Assembly: GCF_019511345.1 (NCBI RefSeq)
Contig: NZ_JAEUAK010000007.1
Location: 213,640 to 277,639, forward strand
DNA length: 64,000 nucleotides
Direction of reading: 5' to 3'
Origin: Rhizobium mesosinicum
GTDB lineage: Bacteria; Pseudomonadota; Alphaproteobacteria; Rhizobiales; Rhizobiaceae
Below are positions 51,097 to 60,351 of this stretch, one piece after another. A model generated the notes under the pieces. It did no database searches. It was not told the DNA's origin and saw nothing but the letters and a program-made list of their open reading frames with translations. Position 1 is the stretch's first letter. Each line of letters starts with the position of its first letter. The position numbers were made by a program, and so were the translations under genes.

Positions 51097-51897
51097 GTGC
51101 CTTCAAGCATCCGACGCCTGCAGATAGCGTTCTGCATCCTGGCCATGGTCTTCCTGATCGGTCCGACGCTGGCCATCATTCCGATCTCCTTCAGCTCTGC
51201 CAATTTCCTGTCATATCCACTGCCCGGGTTTTCGCTGCAGTGGTATTACAAGATACTCCAGCCACAGCCCTGGATGTCGGCGTTGATGAACAGCCTTCTC
51301 ATCGGGGCAGGAGCGACCGTCGTTGCCAGTGCCCTTGGGACGATCGCGGCTCTCGGCCTGTCGAGAGGATATCTGCCTGCCAGATCGACGATCCTCGCGG
51401 TCGTTATCTCTCCGATGATCGTTCCGGTGGTCATCAGCGGGGTTGGGATGTACTTCTTCTTTGCCAAGCTCGGCCTGGTGGCGTCCTTCCTCGGCCTCGT
51501 TCTGGCTCACGCGGTTCTGGCGGTTCCCTTCGTCGTGATCACGGTTACGGCGACCCTCAAGAACTTCGACACGAACCTCGTACGCGCAGCGGCCAGTCTG
51601 GGGGCGACCCCCTTCCACGCGTTCCGGACCGTCACGCTTCCGCTGATCGCGCCTGGCGTCATATCGGGAGCGCTCTTCGCCTTTGTGTTCTCCTTCGACG
51701 AGGTGGTCGTGGCGCTGTTCATCAGCGGTCCAGGCCAGCGGACGCTGCCCCGCCAGATGTTCGACGGCCTCAGAGATAACATCGACCCCTCTATCCTCGC
51801 GATGTCGACTCTGCTCGTCATCGTTTCGGCTGCCCTTATGGGTTTCGGGGCATTCGTTCAACACCGCGCGGCCGCCAACAAGTCCCCGGTCGACTAA
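51097..51897 (+). CDS. ABC transporter permease, PotC-like
   Basis: 266-aa permease with six helices and the EAA motif (RAAASLGATPFHAFRTVTLPLIAPG). ISFSSANFLSYPLPGFSLQWY is typical of PotC-like proteins. It starts at GTG 51097, three bases after the PotB-like stop. Second inner-membrane subunit of the importer. Confidence 0.92.
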   Translation: MPSSIRRLQIAFCILAMVFLIGPTLAIIPISFSSANFLSYPLPGFSLQWYYKILQPQPWMSALMNSLLIGAGATVVASALGTIAALGLSRGYLPARSTILAVVISPMIVPVVISGVGMYFFFAKLGLVASFLGLVLAHAVLAVPFVVITVTATLKNFDTNLVRAAASLGATPFHAFRTVTLPLIAPGVISGALFAFVFSFDEVVVALFISGPGQRTLPRQMFDGLRDNIDPSILAMSTLLVIVSAALMGFGAFVQHRAAANKSPVD

Positions 51898-51913
51898 TGG
51901 GAGTATTTCAGGA

Positions 51914-52663
51914 ATGATCATCGTTACAGGTTCTACACACGGTATCGGCCGGGCTTGCGTGGAAGTACTGGCCGCAGCCGGTAAACAGGTCCTCGCCACA
52001 GGTAGGGATCACGCCGCGGGAGAGGCACTGGCCGCCGCTAATCCGGGTGTTATCTTCATTCCGGGCGACGTAAGCCGGGAAAGCGACTGCGAGCTCGTCG
52101 TGCATAAGGCGTTGGAGCTGGGGGGCGGAAGGCTTTCCGGCCTCGTCAACAACGCGGGCATGTCCAGGCGCATTTCGTTCGCGGAGGCCAGCCAGTCGGA
52201 CTGGGACGAGGTGCTCGCAGTAAACGCCCGCAGCGCTTTCCTTTTTACGAGGCATGCTCTCGAGGGGCTGCGGAAGGGGCGCGGGTCTGTCGTCAACATC
52301 GCCAGCATCGCGGGCAAGACCGGAGAGGAGGGGCTCGCTGTCTACTGCGCCTCCAAGGCGGCCGTGATCGGCATGACCGAGGCGCTGGCACTCGAATTCG
52401 GGGAGGAAGTCCGGTTCAACGCCGTCTGCCCCGGTCAGATCGCCACACGCATGATGGATAAGATCATGGCGGACCCGCTGCGCAAAAAACAGCTTGAACT
52501 TCGAATACCCGCCAACCGCTTCGGCACTCCCGAAGAGGTCGCAGATGTCGTCGCATGGCTGCTCTCCGAGCAGTCGACGTATGTGAACGGAACAGTGATC
52601 ACAGTCGATGGCGGCGAGACGGCGGGCTTGCGCACGCCGCGTGTTGCCGAAGTTGCAAACTAA
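51914..52663 (+). CDS. SDR family oxidoreductase
   Basis: 249-aa classical SDR. MIIVTGSTHGIGRACVEVL is the cofactor motif, VNNAGMSR near residue 80, NIASIAGKTG the serine, YCASKAAVIGM the catalytic pair; ends GTVITVDGGETAGL. Last plus-strand gene of the first GntR operon, 16 bp after the permease gene. Probably oxidises or reduces the compound handled by the transketolase/aminotransferase genes. Confidence 0.9.
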   Translation: MIIVTGSTHGIGRACVEVLAAAGKQVLATGRDHAAGEALAAANPGVIFIPGDVSRESDCELVVHKALELGGGRLSGLVNNAGMSRRISFAEASQSDWDEVLAVNARSAFLFTRHALEGLRKGRGSVVNIASIAGKTGEEGLAVYCASKAAVIGMTEALALEFGEEVRFNAVCPGQIATRMMDKIMADPLRKKQLELRIPANRFGTPEEVADVVAWLLSEQSTYVNGTVITVDGGETAGLRTPRVAEVAN

Positions 52664-52681
52664 AGTCCAAGTTGACGGGGG

Positions 52682-53359
52682 CTACGCTAGCTCGCGTTCT
52701 TCAAAATACCGCAGGAAGCTTGTGGACGCTCGCGCAATATCGTTTTCGATCGCCGCCCGAGCCCTCTTCTTGTCTTTTAACCGGAGAGCGTCCAGGAGGT
52801 GCTCATGCTCTTCCGCGCCAACGTAATCGTGCGGGATTTCGCGATAATACACGTTCAAGATGGGGCCCATCGACACCCACATTGTCTCAATTTGGGCGAT
52901 GAGCATCGGCATTTTAGAAAGGCGATAGACGCCGAAATGGAAAGACCTGTTCGCCGATCTTGCAGCCTCAAAGTCATCAGATTTCTCGCTCGCGACAAAA
53001 GCGTCGTGGGAGTTTTTTAGCTGCTGGATATCTGCCGCTGACACATTCTCTGTTGCCAGTTCAGCAGCGAGTCCCTCAAGAGCAGTGCGTATGACTTTTA
53101 TTTGGACATAGCGGTCCCGACTAAGTTCAGGGACGATGACAAATCGACCCGAACGAAGTTCAAATGCCTGCTCACTAACCAGACGCAGGCACGCCTCGCG
53201 CACCGGGGTGACACTGGTGCCGAGCTTCTCCGCGAGCTCTTGCATCAAAAGCCGTTCGCCAGGAGCAAAACTCCCTACAATCAGACCCTCACGAAGCTTC
53301 GCGTAGATCCTTGCCGACAGGCTCCCCATCTCCCCTGGCTGCATGTCTATCACACTCAT
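52682..53359 (-). CDS. GntR family transcriptional regulator, FCD (FadR) type
   Basis: 225 aa. The N-terminal winged helix (LIVGSFAPGERLLMQELAEKLGTSVTPVREACLRL) and a C-terminal all-helical FCD effector domain (about 90-215) are present. It is on the minus strand between two plus-strand operons. A perfect palindrome in its upstream gap and a near copy before the transketolase operon are its likely operators; the ligand may be the imported compound or a product. Confidence 0.92.
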   Translation of the reverse strand: MSVIDMQPGEMGSLSARIYAKLREGLIVGSFAPGERLLMQELAEKLGTSVTPVREACLRLVSEQAFELRSGRFVIVPELSRDRYVQIKVIRTALEGLAAELATENVSAADIQQLKNSHDAFVASEKSDDFEAARSANRSFHFGVYRLSKMPMLIAQIETMWVSMGPILNVYYREIPHDYVGAEEHEHLLDALRLKDKKRARAAIENDIARASTSFLRYFEERELA

Positions 53360-53417
53360 CGTCTTAGCCCCTAATCCTACTCTCGCGGTCCTGGCCGGAC
53401 GCTTCGTTTAATCACTT

Positions 53418-53511
53418 ATATCTTATACCGGCGCGATGCACTCCAGATGACGAATTTTATCCAAAAGCGATAACAACGGTTGCCAAATTCATCTGATAAC
53501 TTATAAGTTAT
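53418..53511. promoter_or_regulatory. GntR-type operators in the gntR-aminotransferase gap
   Basis: A perfect 16-bp palindrome ATAACTTATAAGTTAT (53496-53511) lies before the aminotransferase gene, and TATATCTTATA (53418-53428) lies nearer gntR. Both words recur at 44469-44492. They probably control gntR itself and the second operon. Confidence 0.82.
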
Positions 53512-53539
53512 AAAATGCAAGAACACATTGGAGGCTGTC

Positions 53540-54904
53540 GTGCTTAATTCGCTCAGGTCACGCGATATGGCGTACCACTTTCACTCGCAGACCAATCCCC
53601 GTCGCCAAGAAGCTGACGGCCCGCTGATGATATCCAGGGGAGAGGGATGTTACGTTCTCGACGAACTCGGGAACCGCTACCTTGAGGGTATGGGAGGGCT
53701 GTGGTGCGCATCGCTCGGCTTCGAGAATGACCGTCTGGCGGAGCTGGCGGCGGCCCAGATGAAGAAGCTCGCCACCTACCACACCTTCAACCACCGCTCC
53801 AACGACCCGTGCGCGGACGTTGTCGAGCAGATCGCGGAACTATCCCCGATCCCGGGCAGCAGGGTGTTCCTGGTCAATTCCGGCTCGGAGGCCAATGACA
53901 CGATGGTCAAGCTCGCCTGGTACTACAACATCGCGCGCGGGAAGCCGTCCAAACGAAAAATCATCAGCCGCAAGGGCGCTTTCCACGGTAGCACCGTGAT
54001 GGGGGCGGCTCTGGGTGGCCTGCCGCATATGCATGAGAGCTTCAACCTTCCTAGCCTCAACGTCGTCTACGCGGGAAAGCCCCATTTCTACAAGAACGCT
54101 CTGCCCGACGAAACAGAGGAGGCTTATTGCAACCGGCTGATAGACGATCTCGAGACGCTGATCGCTTCCGAAGGTGCCGACACCATCGCCGCGATGATCG
54201 CCGAGCCGATCATGGGCGCGGGCGGCGTCGTCTCTCCTCCGGCGGATTACTTCCCCCGTGTCCGCGAAGTTCTGACCCGGAACGACATCCTGCTACTCTC
54301 CGACGAAGTCGTCTGCGGCTTCGGCCGTAGCGGAAACTGGTTCGGATGCGAGACGTTCGGGTTCGTTCCGGACATGATGTCCATCGCCAAGGGGCTCTCG
54401 TCCGGTTACATGCCGATCGCCGCTGCCGTGATCGGCGATCACGTCTACCAGGCCATAGCCGACGAAGCGGACCGTATCGGCGTCTTCGGTCACGGCTTCA
54501 CGTATTCGGGACACCCGGTGACCGCGGCCGTGGCTGCCGAAGTCCTCCGCATATACCGCGAGATGGATATCCCCGCCCGCGCCCGCGAACTCGGCGGCCA
54601 CCTGTTCGGCAAGCTCGAAGCAACGATCGCGGATCACCCCATGGTCGGCGAAATCCGGGGCGCGGGTTTTCTCGCGGGAATCGAACTGGTTGCGGACAGG
54701 TCCACGAGAACCCCTTTCGATCCCGCCCTGAAGGTGGGAGCGCTCGTCGAACGGCGCTGCCGCGCACACAGTGTCATGATCCGCAACATGGGGGACGTGA
54801 TCTCCGTCTGCCCGCCGTTCGTCATGACGAAGTCCCAGGTCGGGGAACTGGTCGATGGAATCGCTGCGGCTCTCGACGACGCTTCGGCCGAACTGGGTAA
54901 GTGA
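53540..54904 (+). CDS. Class III aminotransferase (omega-amino acid/putrescine type)
   Basis: 454-aa PLP aminotransferase. GNRYLEGMGGLWCASLGF, FLVNSGSEANDTMVKLAWYY, GAFHGSTVMGAALGG, LLLSDEVVCGFGRSGNWFG and MMSIAKGLSSGYMPI with the lysine match the omega-amino acid:pyruvate/SpuC-like group. Start GTG 53540 follows GGAG; TTG 53528 is less likely. First gene of the second GntR operon; it would convert an amine to an aldehyde for the ALDH downstream. Confidence 0.9.
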   Translation: MLNSLRSRDMAYHFHSQTNPRRQEADGPLMISRGEGCYVLDELGNRYLEGMGGLWCASLGFENDRLAELAAAQMKKLATYHTFNHRSNDPCADVVEQIAELSPIPGSRVFLVNSGSEANDTMVKLAWYYNIARGKPSKRKIISRKGAFHGSTVMGAALGGLPHMHESFNLPSLNVVYAGKPHFYKNALPDETEEAYCNRLIDDLETLIASEGADTIAAMIAEPIMGAGGVVSPPADYFPRVREVLTRNDILLLSDEVVCGFGRSGNWFGCETFGFVPDMMSIAKGLSSGYMPIAAAVIGDHVYQAIADEADRIGVFGHGFTYSGHPVTAAVAAEVLRIYREMDIPARARELGGHLFGKLEATIADHPMVGEIRGAGFLAGIELVADRSTRTPFDPALKVGALVERRCRAHSVMIRNMGDVISVCPPFVMTKSQVGELVDGIAAALDDASAELGK

Positions 54905-54907
54905 GCG

Positions 54908-56350
54908 ATGGCCATGGACGAATTCGCAGACCTCGATTTGACTGCCCAGGCCGCATTGGTCAAATCCGGAGATGTTACCGCGTCGGAACTCCTTGAGGCG
55001 GCCATACGCCGCGCGGAGCTAGTGAACCCGAAGGTGAACGCCATCATCAGGCCACTCCACGAAGAGGCGCGGGCCGAGGCGGGAAACGCCTCTCCGGACA
55101 CCGCCTTCGCCGGAGCGCCCTTTCTTGTAAAAGACCTCTACTGCCACATGGCGGGTATACCCACCTCGGGCGCATCGGAAATCACCAAAGACTTCATACC
55201 GCAGCATGACAGCGAACTGATGCGCAGATACCGCAACGCGGGCCTCAGTACGTTCGGGAAAACGAACCTCTGCGAGTTCGGCACGCTGGGGACCACTGAG
55301 CCCAGGTTGTTCGGTGCCACGCTCAACCCATGGGACACGTCCCGTTCGAGCGGAGGTTCGAGCGGCGGAGCAGGGGCAGCCGTGGCTGCAGGGATCGTCC
55401 CGGCCGCTCACGGTGGCGACGGTGCGGGATCGATCCGTATCCCCGCTTCGTGCTGCGGCCTGTTCGGCCTCAAGCCCTCAAGGGGAAGAATAAGCCTCGG
55501 CCCGGACCTCGGTGACAGCACCGGCGGCATCGTGAACGAGCACGTCCTTTCGAGAACCGTGCGCGACAGCGCCGCCTTGCTCGACGCGACACGGGGTGCG
55601 ATGGCTGGGGACCCGTACACGGCTCCCCCTCCGGAGATCGACTACGTGCAGGCACTCCAGTCCTCCCCCCGCAGACTGAGGATCGCTCTCACGACGGAGT
55701 CCCTGCTCGGCACCCATGTCGATCCTGACTGTATCGCCGCAACGGTCTCGACGGCCAGGCTCTGCGAGAGCCTTGGGCACGAGGTGGTCGAAGCCCGCCC
55801 GCACCTGGATGCCGAGACCTATAGGACCTACTACAAGCGCTTCTGGGCGATGACTGCTACACGCGCAATCACCGCTCTTGCCCGTAGCAGGAACGTTCCT
55901 GCCGAGACACTTGCCGGGAAAGTGGAGACTTTCAACCAGTACCTGTTCGCGGTTGGATCAAGGATCACGGCGGCGGACTACCTCGTGGACCTGAACTGGT
56001 TCCACGGTGTAGGCCGGACCGTCGCGAGCTTCCTCGGCGATTTCGACATCTGGCTGACGCCCACCCTGGGGTCGCCCCCACCCGTTCTAGGGCACTTCGA
56101 CGCCGACACGCATGGTGGCGAGGAGGTGATGGAGCGCTTTCTCCAGTTCCTCGCGTTCACCACCTTCGCGAACATGGCGGGTCTACCCTCCATGAGCGTC
56201 CCGCTTGCCTGGACGGCCGGAGGACTGCCCGTGGGAACACAGTTTACCGGACGCTTCAACGATGAGGAAACGCTTTTCCGGCTCGCCGCGCAGCTCGAGG
56301 AAGCTCGGCCCTGGTCGGGCAAGCGACCTCCCATCTTCGCAACGGCATAA
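54908..56350 (+). CDS. Amidase (amidase signature family)
   Basis: 480-aa amidase. The Ser-cisSer-Lys triad is visible: Lys in FLVKDLY, serines in SGGSSGGAGAAVAAGIVPAAHGG and DGAGSIRIPASCCGLFGLKPS. Such enzymes hydrolyse amides such as N-acylated amines. Starts three bases after the aminotransferase stop (ATG 54908 or 54914). Likely frees an amine before transamination. Confidence 0.92.
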   Translation: MAMDEFADLDLTAQAALVKSGDVTASELLEAAIRRAELVNPKVNAIIRPLHEEARAEAGNASPDTAFAGAPFLVKDLYCHMAGIPTSGASEITKDFIPQHDSELMRRYRNAGLSTFGKTNLCEFGTLGTTEPRLFGATLNPWDTSRSSGGSSGGAGAAVAAGIVPAAHGGDGAGSIRIPASCCGLFGLKPSRGRISLGPDLGDSTGGIVNEHVLSRTVRDSAALLDATRGAMAGDPYTAPPPEIDYVQALQSSPRRLRIALTTESLLGTHVDPDCIAATVSTARLCESLGHEVVEARPHLDAETYRTYYKRFWAMTATRAITALARSRNVPAETLAGKVETFNQYLFAVGSRITAADYLVDLNWFHGVGRTVASFLGDFDIWLTPTLGSPPPVLGHFDADTHGGEEVMERFLQFLAFTTFANMAGLPSMSVPLAWTAGGLPVGTQFTGRFNDEETLFRLAAQLEEARPWSGKRPPIFATA

Positions 56351-56378
56351 GCGCAACGGCACAAAAAGGGGAACCGCT

Positions 56379-57461
56379 ATGTCATCAGCAAGTTACGTCG
56401 AATTCATAAACGTCGACAAGAGCTACGACGGCCGCAATCTGGTTGTGGACAACCTCAACCTTTCGATCGCTCAGGGTGAGTTCCTGACGATGCTCGGGCC
56501 TTCGGGGTCGGGCAAGACCACAAGTCTCATGATGCTCGCTGGGTTCGAGGCTCCGAGCGGCGGACACATCCGCATCGCCGGCCGCTCGCTTGAGTCCGTG
56601 CCACCGCATCGCAGGAACATCGGCATGGTGTTCCAGAATTACGCACTGTTTCCGCACATGACCGTCGCGGAGAACCTGGAGTACCCGTTGCGGGTACGCA
56701 AGATGCCGAAGGCCGAGCGGACCGAGCGGGTGCGGCGGGTTCTCGACGTGGTACAGATGGCGGCGCTTGGCGAGCGGAAGCCCGCGCAGCTTTCCGGCGG
56801 ACAGCAGCAGCGCATCGCCCTCGCGCGTGCCATCGTGTTCGAGCCTGACGTGGTCCTGATGGACGAGCCTCTCGGGGCTCTGGACAAGAACCTCCGCGAG
56901 CATCTGCAGCTCGAGATCAAGCACCTACACGAACGCCTTGGCATAACCGTGGTTTATGTAACGCACGACCAGTCGGAGGCATTGACGATGTCGGACCGGG
57001 TCGCCGTGTTCAACGCAGGGAAGATCGAACAGCTGGCTCCGCCGGCCGAGTTGTACGAACGCCCCGCGACCTCTTTCGTCTCGGGTTTCATCGGCGAAAA
57101 CAACCGTATCGTCGGCGAGATATCCGGGCGTGCCGGAGAAGACTATGCAGTCGAGACAGACACGGGTCACCGGATGTACGTCCGCAGCAGCCTTTCATTC
57201 AAGGAGCGGCAAAGGGTCCTCGTATCCGTACGTCCGGAGCGGGTGAAGCTCGATCCGGCTGAAGCATGCCCCAACACGTTTGGCGGTACGGTCGAGGAGG
57301 TCATCTACCTCGGAGACCACAAGCGGGTTCATGTCAGACTCAACGAGACATCGACGGTCGTCGCCAAGGTGCCGAACGTCGGGGCGAATATCGACATCAG
57401 GCCGTCCCAGTCACTTTCCCTCGGCTGGAACAGCGATGACGCCGTGCTGATCCCGGCCTAA
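56379..57461 (+). CDS. ABC transporter ATP-binding protein, PotA-like
   Basis: 360-aa ATPase. Walker A GPSGSGKTT, QNYALFPHMTVAENL (Q-loop), LSGGQQQRIALARA signature, VVLMDEPLGALD and VTHDQSEAL H-loop; a C-terminal TOBE domain from about 280 (VRPERVKLDP). ATG 56379 after AAAGGGG. The only ATPase in the locus and therefore the partner of the permeases encoded in the first operon. Confidence 0.95.
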   Translation: MSSASYVEFINVDKSYDGRNLVVDNLNLSIAQGEFLTMLGPSGSGKTTSLMMLAGFEAPSGGHIRIAGRSLESVPPHRRNIGMVFQNYALFPHMTVAENLEYPLRVRKMPKAERTERVRRVLDVVQMAALGERKPAQLSGGQQQRIALARAIVFEPDVVLMDEPLGALDKNLREHLQLEIKHLHERLGITVVYVTHDQSEALTMSDRVAVFNAGKIEQLAPPAELYERPATSFVSGFIGENNRIVGEISGRAGEDYAVETDTGHRMYVRSSLSFKERQRVLVSVRPERVKLDPAEACPNTFGGTVEEVIYLGDHKRVHVRLNETSTVVAKVPNVGANIDIRPSQSLSLGWNSDDAVLIPA

Positions 57462-57478
57462 TTTCAGGACAATTAACG

Positions 57479-58960
57479 ATGACCATCTTTCGAGACCTCG
57501 GGCTCCGGGAGCCGGAACTGCTGCGTGACCGCGCCTTCGTGGCGGGAACATGGGTCGAATCCCCCTCCGATGGACGCATCACAGTGAACGATCCATTCGA
57601 CGGTAGCGAGATCGCTGACCTGCCGAGCCTCGGGGTTGATGCCGTGCGTCTCGCCATCGACGTGGCGCACCGGGAACAGAAGGCGTGGGCTGCCCGACCG
57701 GCGAGGGAACGGGCGACCGTGCTGAAGAAGTGGTTCGACCTGATCGTGGAAAATTGCGATGACCTGGCGCTCATATTGACGCGGGAGCAGGGGAAGCCGT
57801 TGAGCGAAGCGAGGGGGGAAATCCTCGCCAACGCCAACTACATCGAGTGGTTTGCCGAGGAAGCCAAGCGGGTTGACGGCGATGTCATAGCGGCTCCGCT
57901 TTCGGAACAGCGCCACCTCGTCCTCAAGCAGCCTGTGGGTACCTGTGCGGCGATCACTCCCTGGAATTTCCCGAACGGAATGATCACCAGGAAAGCCGGT
58001 CCCGCCTTCGCCGCGGGTTGTAGCATGGTACTCAAGCCGGCGTCGCAGACGCCTTTGTCCGCGCTTGCCCTCGCATACCTCGCCCAGAAGGCGGGCATCC
58101 CCGACGGCCTCTTCTCGGTTGTCACCGGGCCCGCCAGAGCCATTGGGGAGGAGTTCTGCTCCAACCCCAAGATCGCGAAGATCAGCTTCACGGGATCGAC
58201 CGAGGTAGGCCGATGGTTGATGGAGCGGGGAGCGGCACAGATCAAGCGGCTCTCGCTCGAACTGGGCGGCAACGCTCCTTTCATCGTATTCGATGACGCG
58301 GATGTAGACATCGCCGTCGAGGGCGCTATCGCCTCGAAGTTCCGCAATGCCGGCCAGACATGTGTCTGCGCCAACAGGCTGTACGTGCAGGAAGGAATCC
58401 TGCCGGCCTTTTCCGCGGCCCTCGCGAAGCGTGTGAGTGAGTTCAGGCTGGGTAACGGTAGCGACCCGGGCACCAGGCAGGGGCCTCTTATCGACGGCAA
58501 AGCGGTCGCGAAAATCGAAGAGCACATAGAGGACGCCTTGTCGAAGGGGGCGGTGGTGCTCACGGGCGGGCGCAGAAGCGAACTCGGGGGGAACTTCTTC
58601 GAGCCGACGGTCATGACGGGAGTCACGCAGCAGATGAAGGTCGCCAAGGAAGAGACCTTCGCGCCGCTTGCGCCCCTGATTTCCTTCAGCTCAGAAAGTG
58701 AGGTCGTCGCCATGGCCAACGACACGGAATACGGACTTGCCTCGTATTTTTTCACGAAGGACTACGCGCGCGTCTGGCGGATGGCGGAGGCCCTCGAGGC
58801 GGGTATGGTCGGCGTCAACACGGGCCTGATCGGTAGCGAGGCAGCCCCCTTCGGCGGCGTCAAGCAATCGGGACTTGGGCGGGAAGGGTCCAAGTACGGC
58901 ATCTCCGAGTACCTTGAGATCAAGTACGTCTGCCTGGCAGGGATCGGACCGGCGGCTTGA
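57479..58960 (+). CDS. NAD(P)-dependent aldehyde dehydrogenase (succinate-semialdehyde type)
   Basis: 493 aa. ITPWNFPNGMITRKAGPAFAAGC, FTGSTEVGRWLM, LELGGNAPFIV (general base Glu), NAGQTCVCANR with the nucleophile Cys and KEETFAPLAPL are typical of the GabD/SSADH-like group. Eighteen bases after the ATPase gene. It would oxidise the aldehyde made by the aminotransferase upstream. Confidence 0.95.
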   Translation: MTIFRDLGLREPELLRDRAFVAGTWVESPSDGRITVNDPFDGSEIADLPSLGVDAVRLAIDVAHREQKAWAARPARERATVLKKWFDLIVENCDDLALILTREQGKPLSEARGEILANANYIEWFAEEAKRVDGDVIAAPLSEQRHLVLKQPVGTCAAITPWNFPNGMITRKAGPAFAAGCSMVLKPASQTPLSALALAYLAQKAGIPDGLFSVVTGPARAIGEEFCSNPKIAKISFTGSTEVGRWLMERGAAQIKRLSLELGGNAPFIVFDDADVDIAVEGAIASKFRNAGQTCVCANRLYVQEGILPAFSAALAKRVSEFRLGNGSDPGTRQGPLIDGKAVAKIEEHIEDALSKGAVVLTGGRRSELGGNFFEPTVMTGVTQQMKVAKEETFAPLAPLISFSSESEVVAMANDTEYGLASYFFTKDYARVWRMAEALEAGMVGVNTGLIGSEAAPFGGVKQSGLGREGSKYGISEYLEIKYVCLAGIGPAA

Positions 58961-58961
58961 G

Positions 58962-59512
58962 ATGAAAGTGGTGTATTCGGAAGCTCATCGGGCCCATGTT
59001 GCGGGTGACGTGGTCGAGAACGGCGTCCTGCGCGCCAGCCGCGACGTTCCGGAACGTCTGGACGCGCTCCTCCGCGCTGCGGAGCGAGCAGGTTGCCACA
59101 TCGTGGCGGCGTCCGATCACGGGCTTGATCCAATCTCCGCTGTCCATTCGGACGCTTATCTGGAGTTCCTATCTACCGCCTTTAGCGAGTGGAAAAACAG
59201 CGGTTTACCTGGACGGGTGTTCCCCTCGATGTTCCCGGCGGGAAGCGCGACCTACCGAGCTGACTGGTCCGTTGTCGCAAAGGCCGGATTTCATCTGCGG
59301 GACCAGATCACTCCGGTGGGCGAGGGTACGTGGCTTGCCGCTTATTGGGCAGCTCAGACTGCCGTCACTGCAGCGTATCTCGTGGCGGAGGGCGAGCACC
59401 GGGTCTACGCGCTTTGCCGTCCATCGGGTCATCACGCCGGGCGAGACTATGGAGGAGGCGCAACATACTTGAACAACGCCGCGATTGCCGCGCGGCGACT
59501 TGCCTCGGGGGG
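58962..59512 (+). pseudogene. Acetylpolyamine amidohydrolase (histone-deacetylase-like), truncated
   Basis: First 180 or so residues of an HDAC/APAH-family deacetylase: MKVVYSEAHRAHV, HTDAYL-like VHSDAYLEFL, and RPSGHHAGRDYGGGATYLNNAAIAARRLA. The zinc-binding Asp/His/Asp ligands normally lie downstream and are missing. At about 59501-59513 the sequence switches to the antisense of an AraC gene, and the frame runs on to 59744 as nonsense. It begins one base after the ALDH stop, so it was the last gene of the operon. Confidence 0.85.
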
Positions 59513-59935
59513 AAGCCTTACGACCGCGTCCAGTAGTGGCGCAGGCACGTCGCTGACAGCGATGCCGCGCTGCGGGGCTTCGTTGCGCAGTCCTCCGGGT
59601 ACCGCAGCACTGACGACGTCGGCAATGGCGCCCGGATCCAGGTCGAGCCTCAGACAAAGATACGGCTTTTCGTGGGAGGCCTCCAGGATCTGTCCCGCGA
59701 TTGGCAGATCAACGCTGACAATGAGAAACTTCATCGGCTCGTAGAGATAGACCTGATCTGCCAGTGTCGTCTGCTTTCGGCCCTGAGCAACGAAACAAAC
59801 TGCCGGCTTGTGGAGGATTGGAACAGCCTCCGTAGGGGTCACGGAGCGGAGGATATGAACCCGCGGGACGACTGTTTCCGCCACGCCGTCTTTACGGCAA
59901 TTATCGGCGAGGATACGCGCGAGACGTTCGATCAT
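59511..59935 (-). pseudogene. AraC family regulator, truncated (N-terminal domain only)
   Basis: N-terminal AraC_N-type domain: PRVHILRSVTPTEAVPILHKPAVCFVAQGRKQ, then YLYEPMKFLIVSVDLPIAGQI and DVPAPLLDAVVRL. The two HTHs at the C-terminus are gone; after VVRL the frame is antisense to the truncated deacetylase (to 59447). The break is the same junction that cuts the deacetylase. Confidence 0.82.
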
Positions 59936-60002
59936 AAATCTTCTCAGGATGCATATGATGTGGAAACTGAGATAGCCGCGAAACTCGCGGCCATCAATCT
60001 CT

Positions 60003-60227
60003 TCAGTCGAGCTCCCAGGAGTACCGTCGTTCTTGTTGCCTTTTGCGTGCCCGAACGTACGAAGAGGCTGCGGGGGATGATGCGTCTGTACCCGGCCGGG
60101 CGGTGTTGGTCAGTATTTCGGTACGGGACCGGCCCGAAGCCGCAAGATGCTCATCAGGAAGGCGTTCGATGTCGTTTTTCATCCCCTTCGTGCGGCAGGA
60201 CCGGATCATGTTGGCAAGGAATTCCAT
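60003..60227 (-). CDS. DUF1127-like small protein (tentative)
   Basis: 74 aa with a strong ribosome-binding site (AGAGGAG, 6 bases from the ATG). The N-terminal half (MEFLANMIRSCRT...IERLPDEHLAASGRSRTEI) resembles DUF1127/YjiS small basic proteins, which have a LPDxxLxDIGxSRxEI core; here the core is imperfect. The tail is unrelated low-complexity, so it may be decayed. Confidence 0.45.
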   Translation of the reverse strand: MEFLANMIRSCRTKGMKNDIERLPDEHLAASGRSRTEILTNTARPGTDASSPAASSYVRARKRQQERRYSWELD

Positions 60228-60351
60228 GTGTCGCTCCTCTGGTTTGTTCGATGGTCGTTGATCTCACAAATCCCGGGGGATGCGATATCATGATGACCCT
60301 GCGAAATTGCACGATCCTACTAAGCTGAGCAGAAGCGGCTTTCCGACCGGT

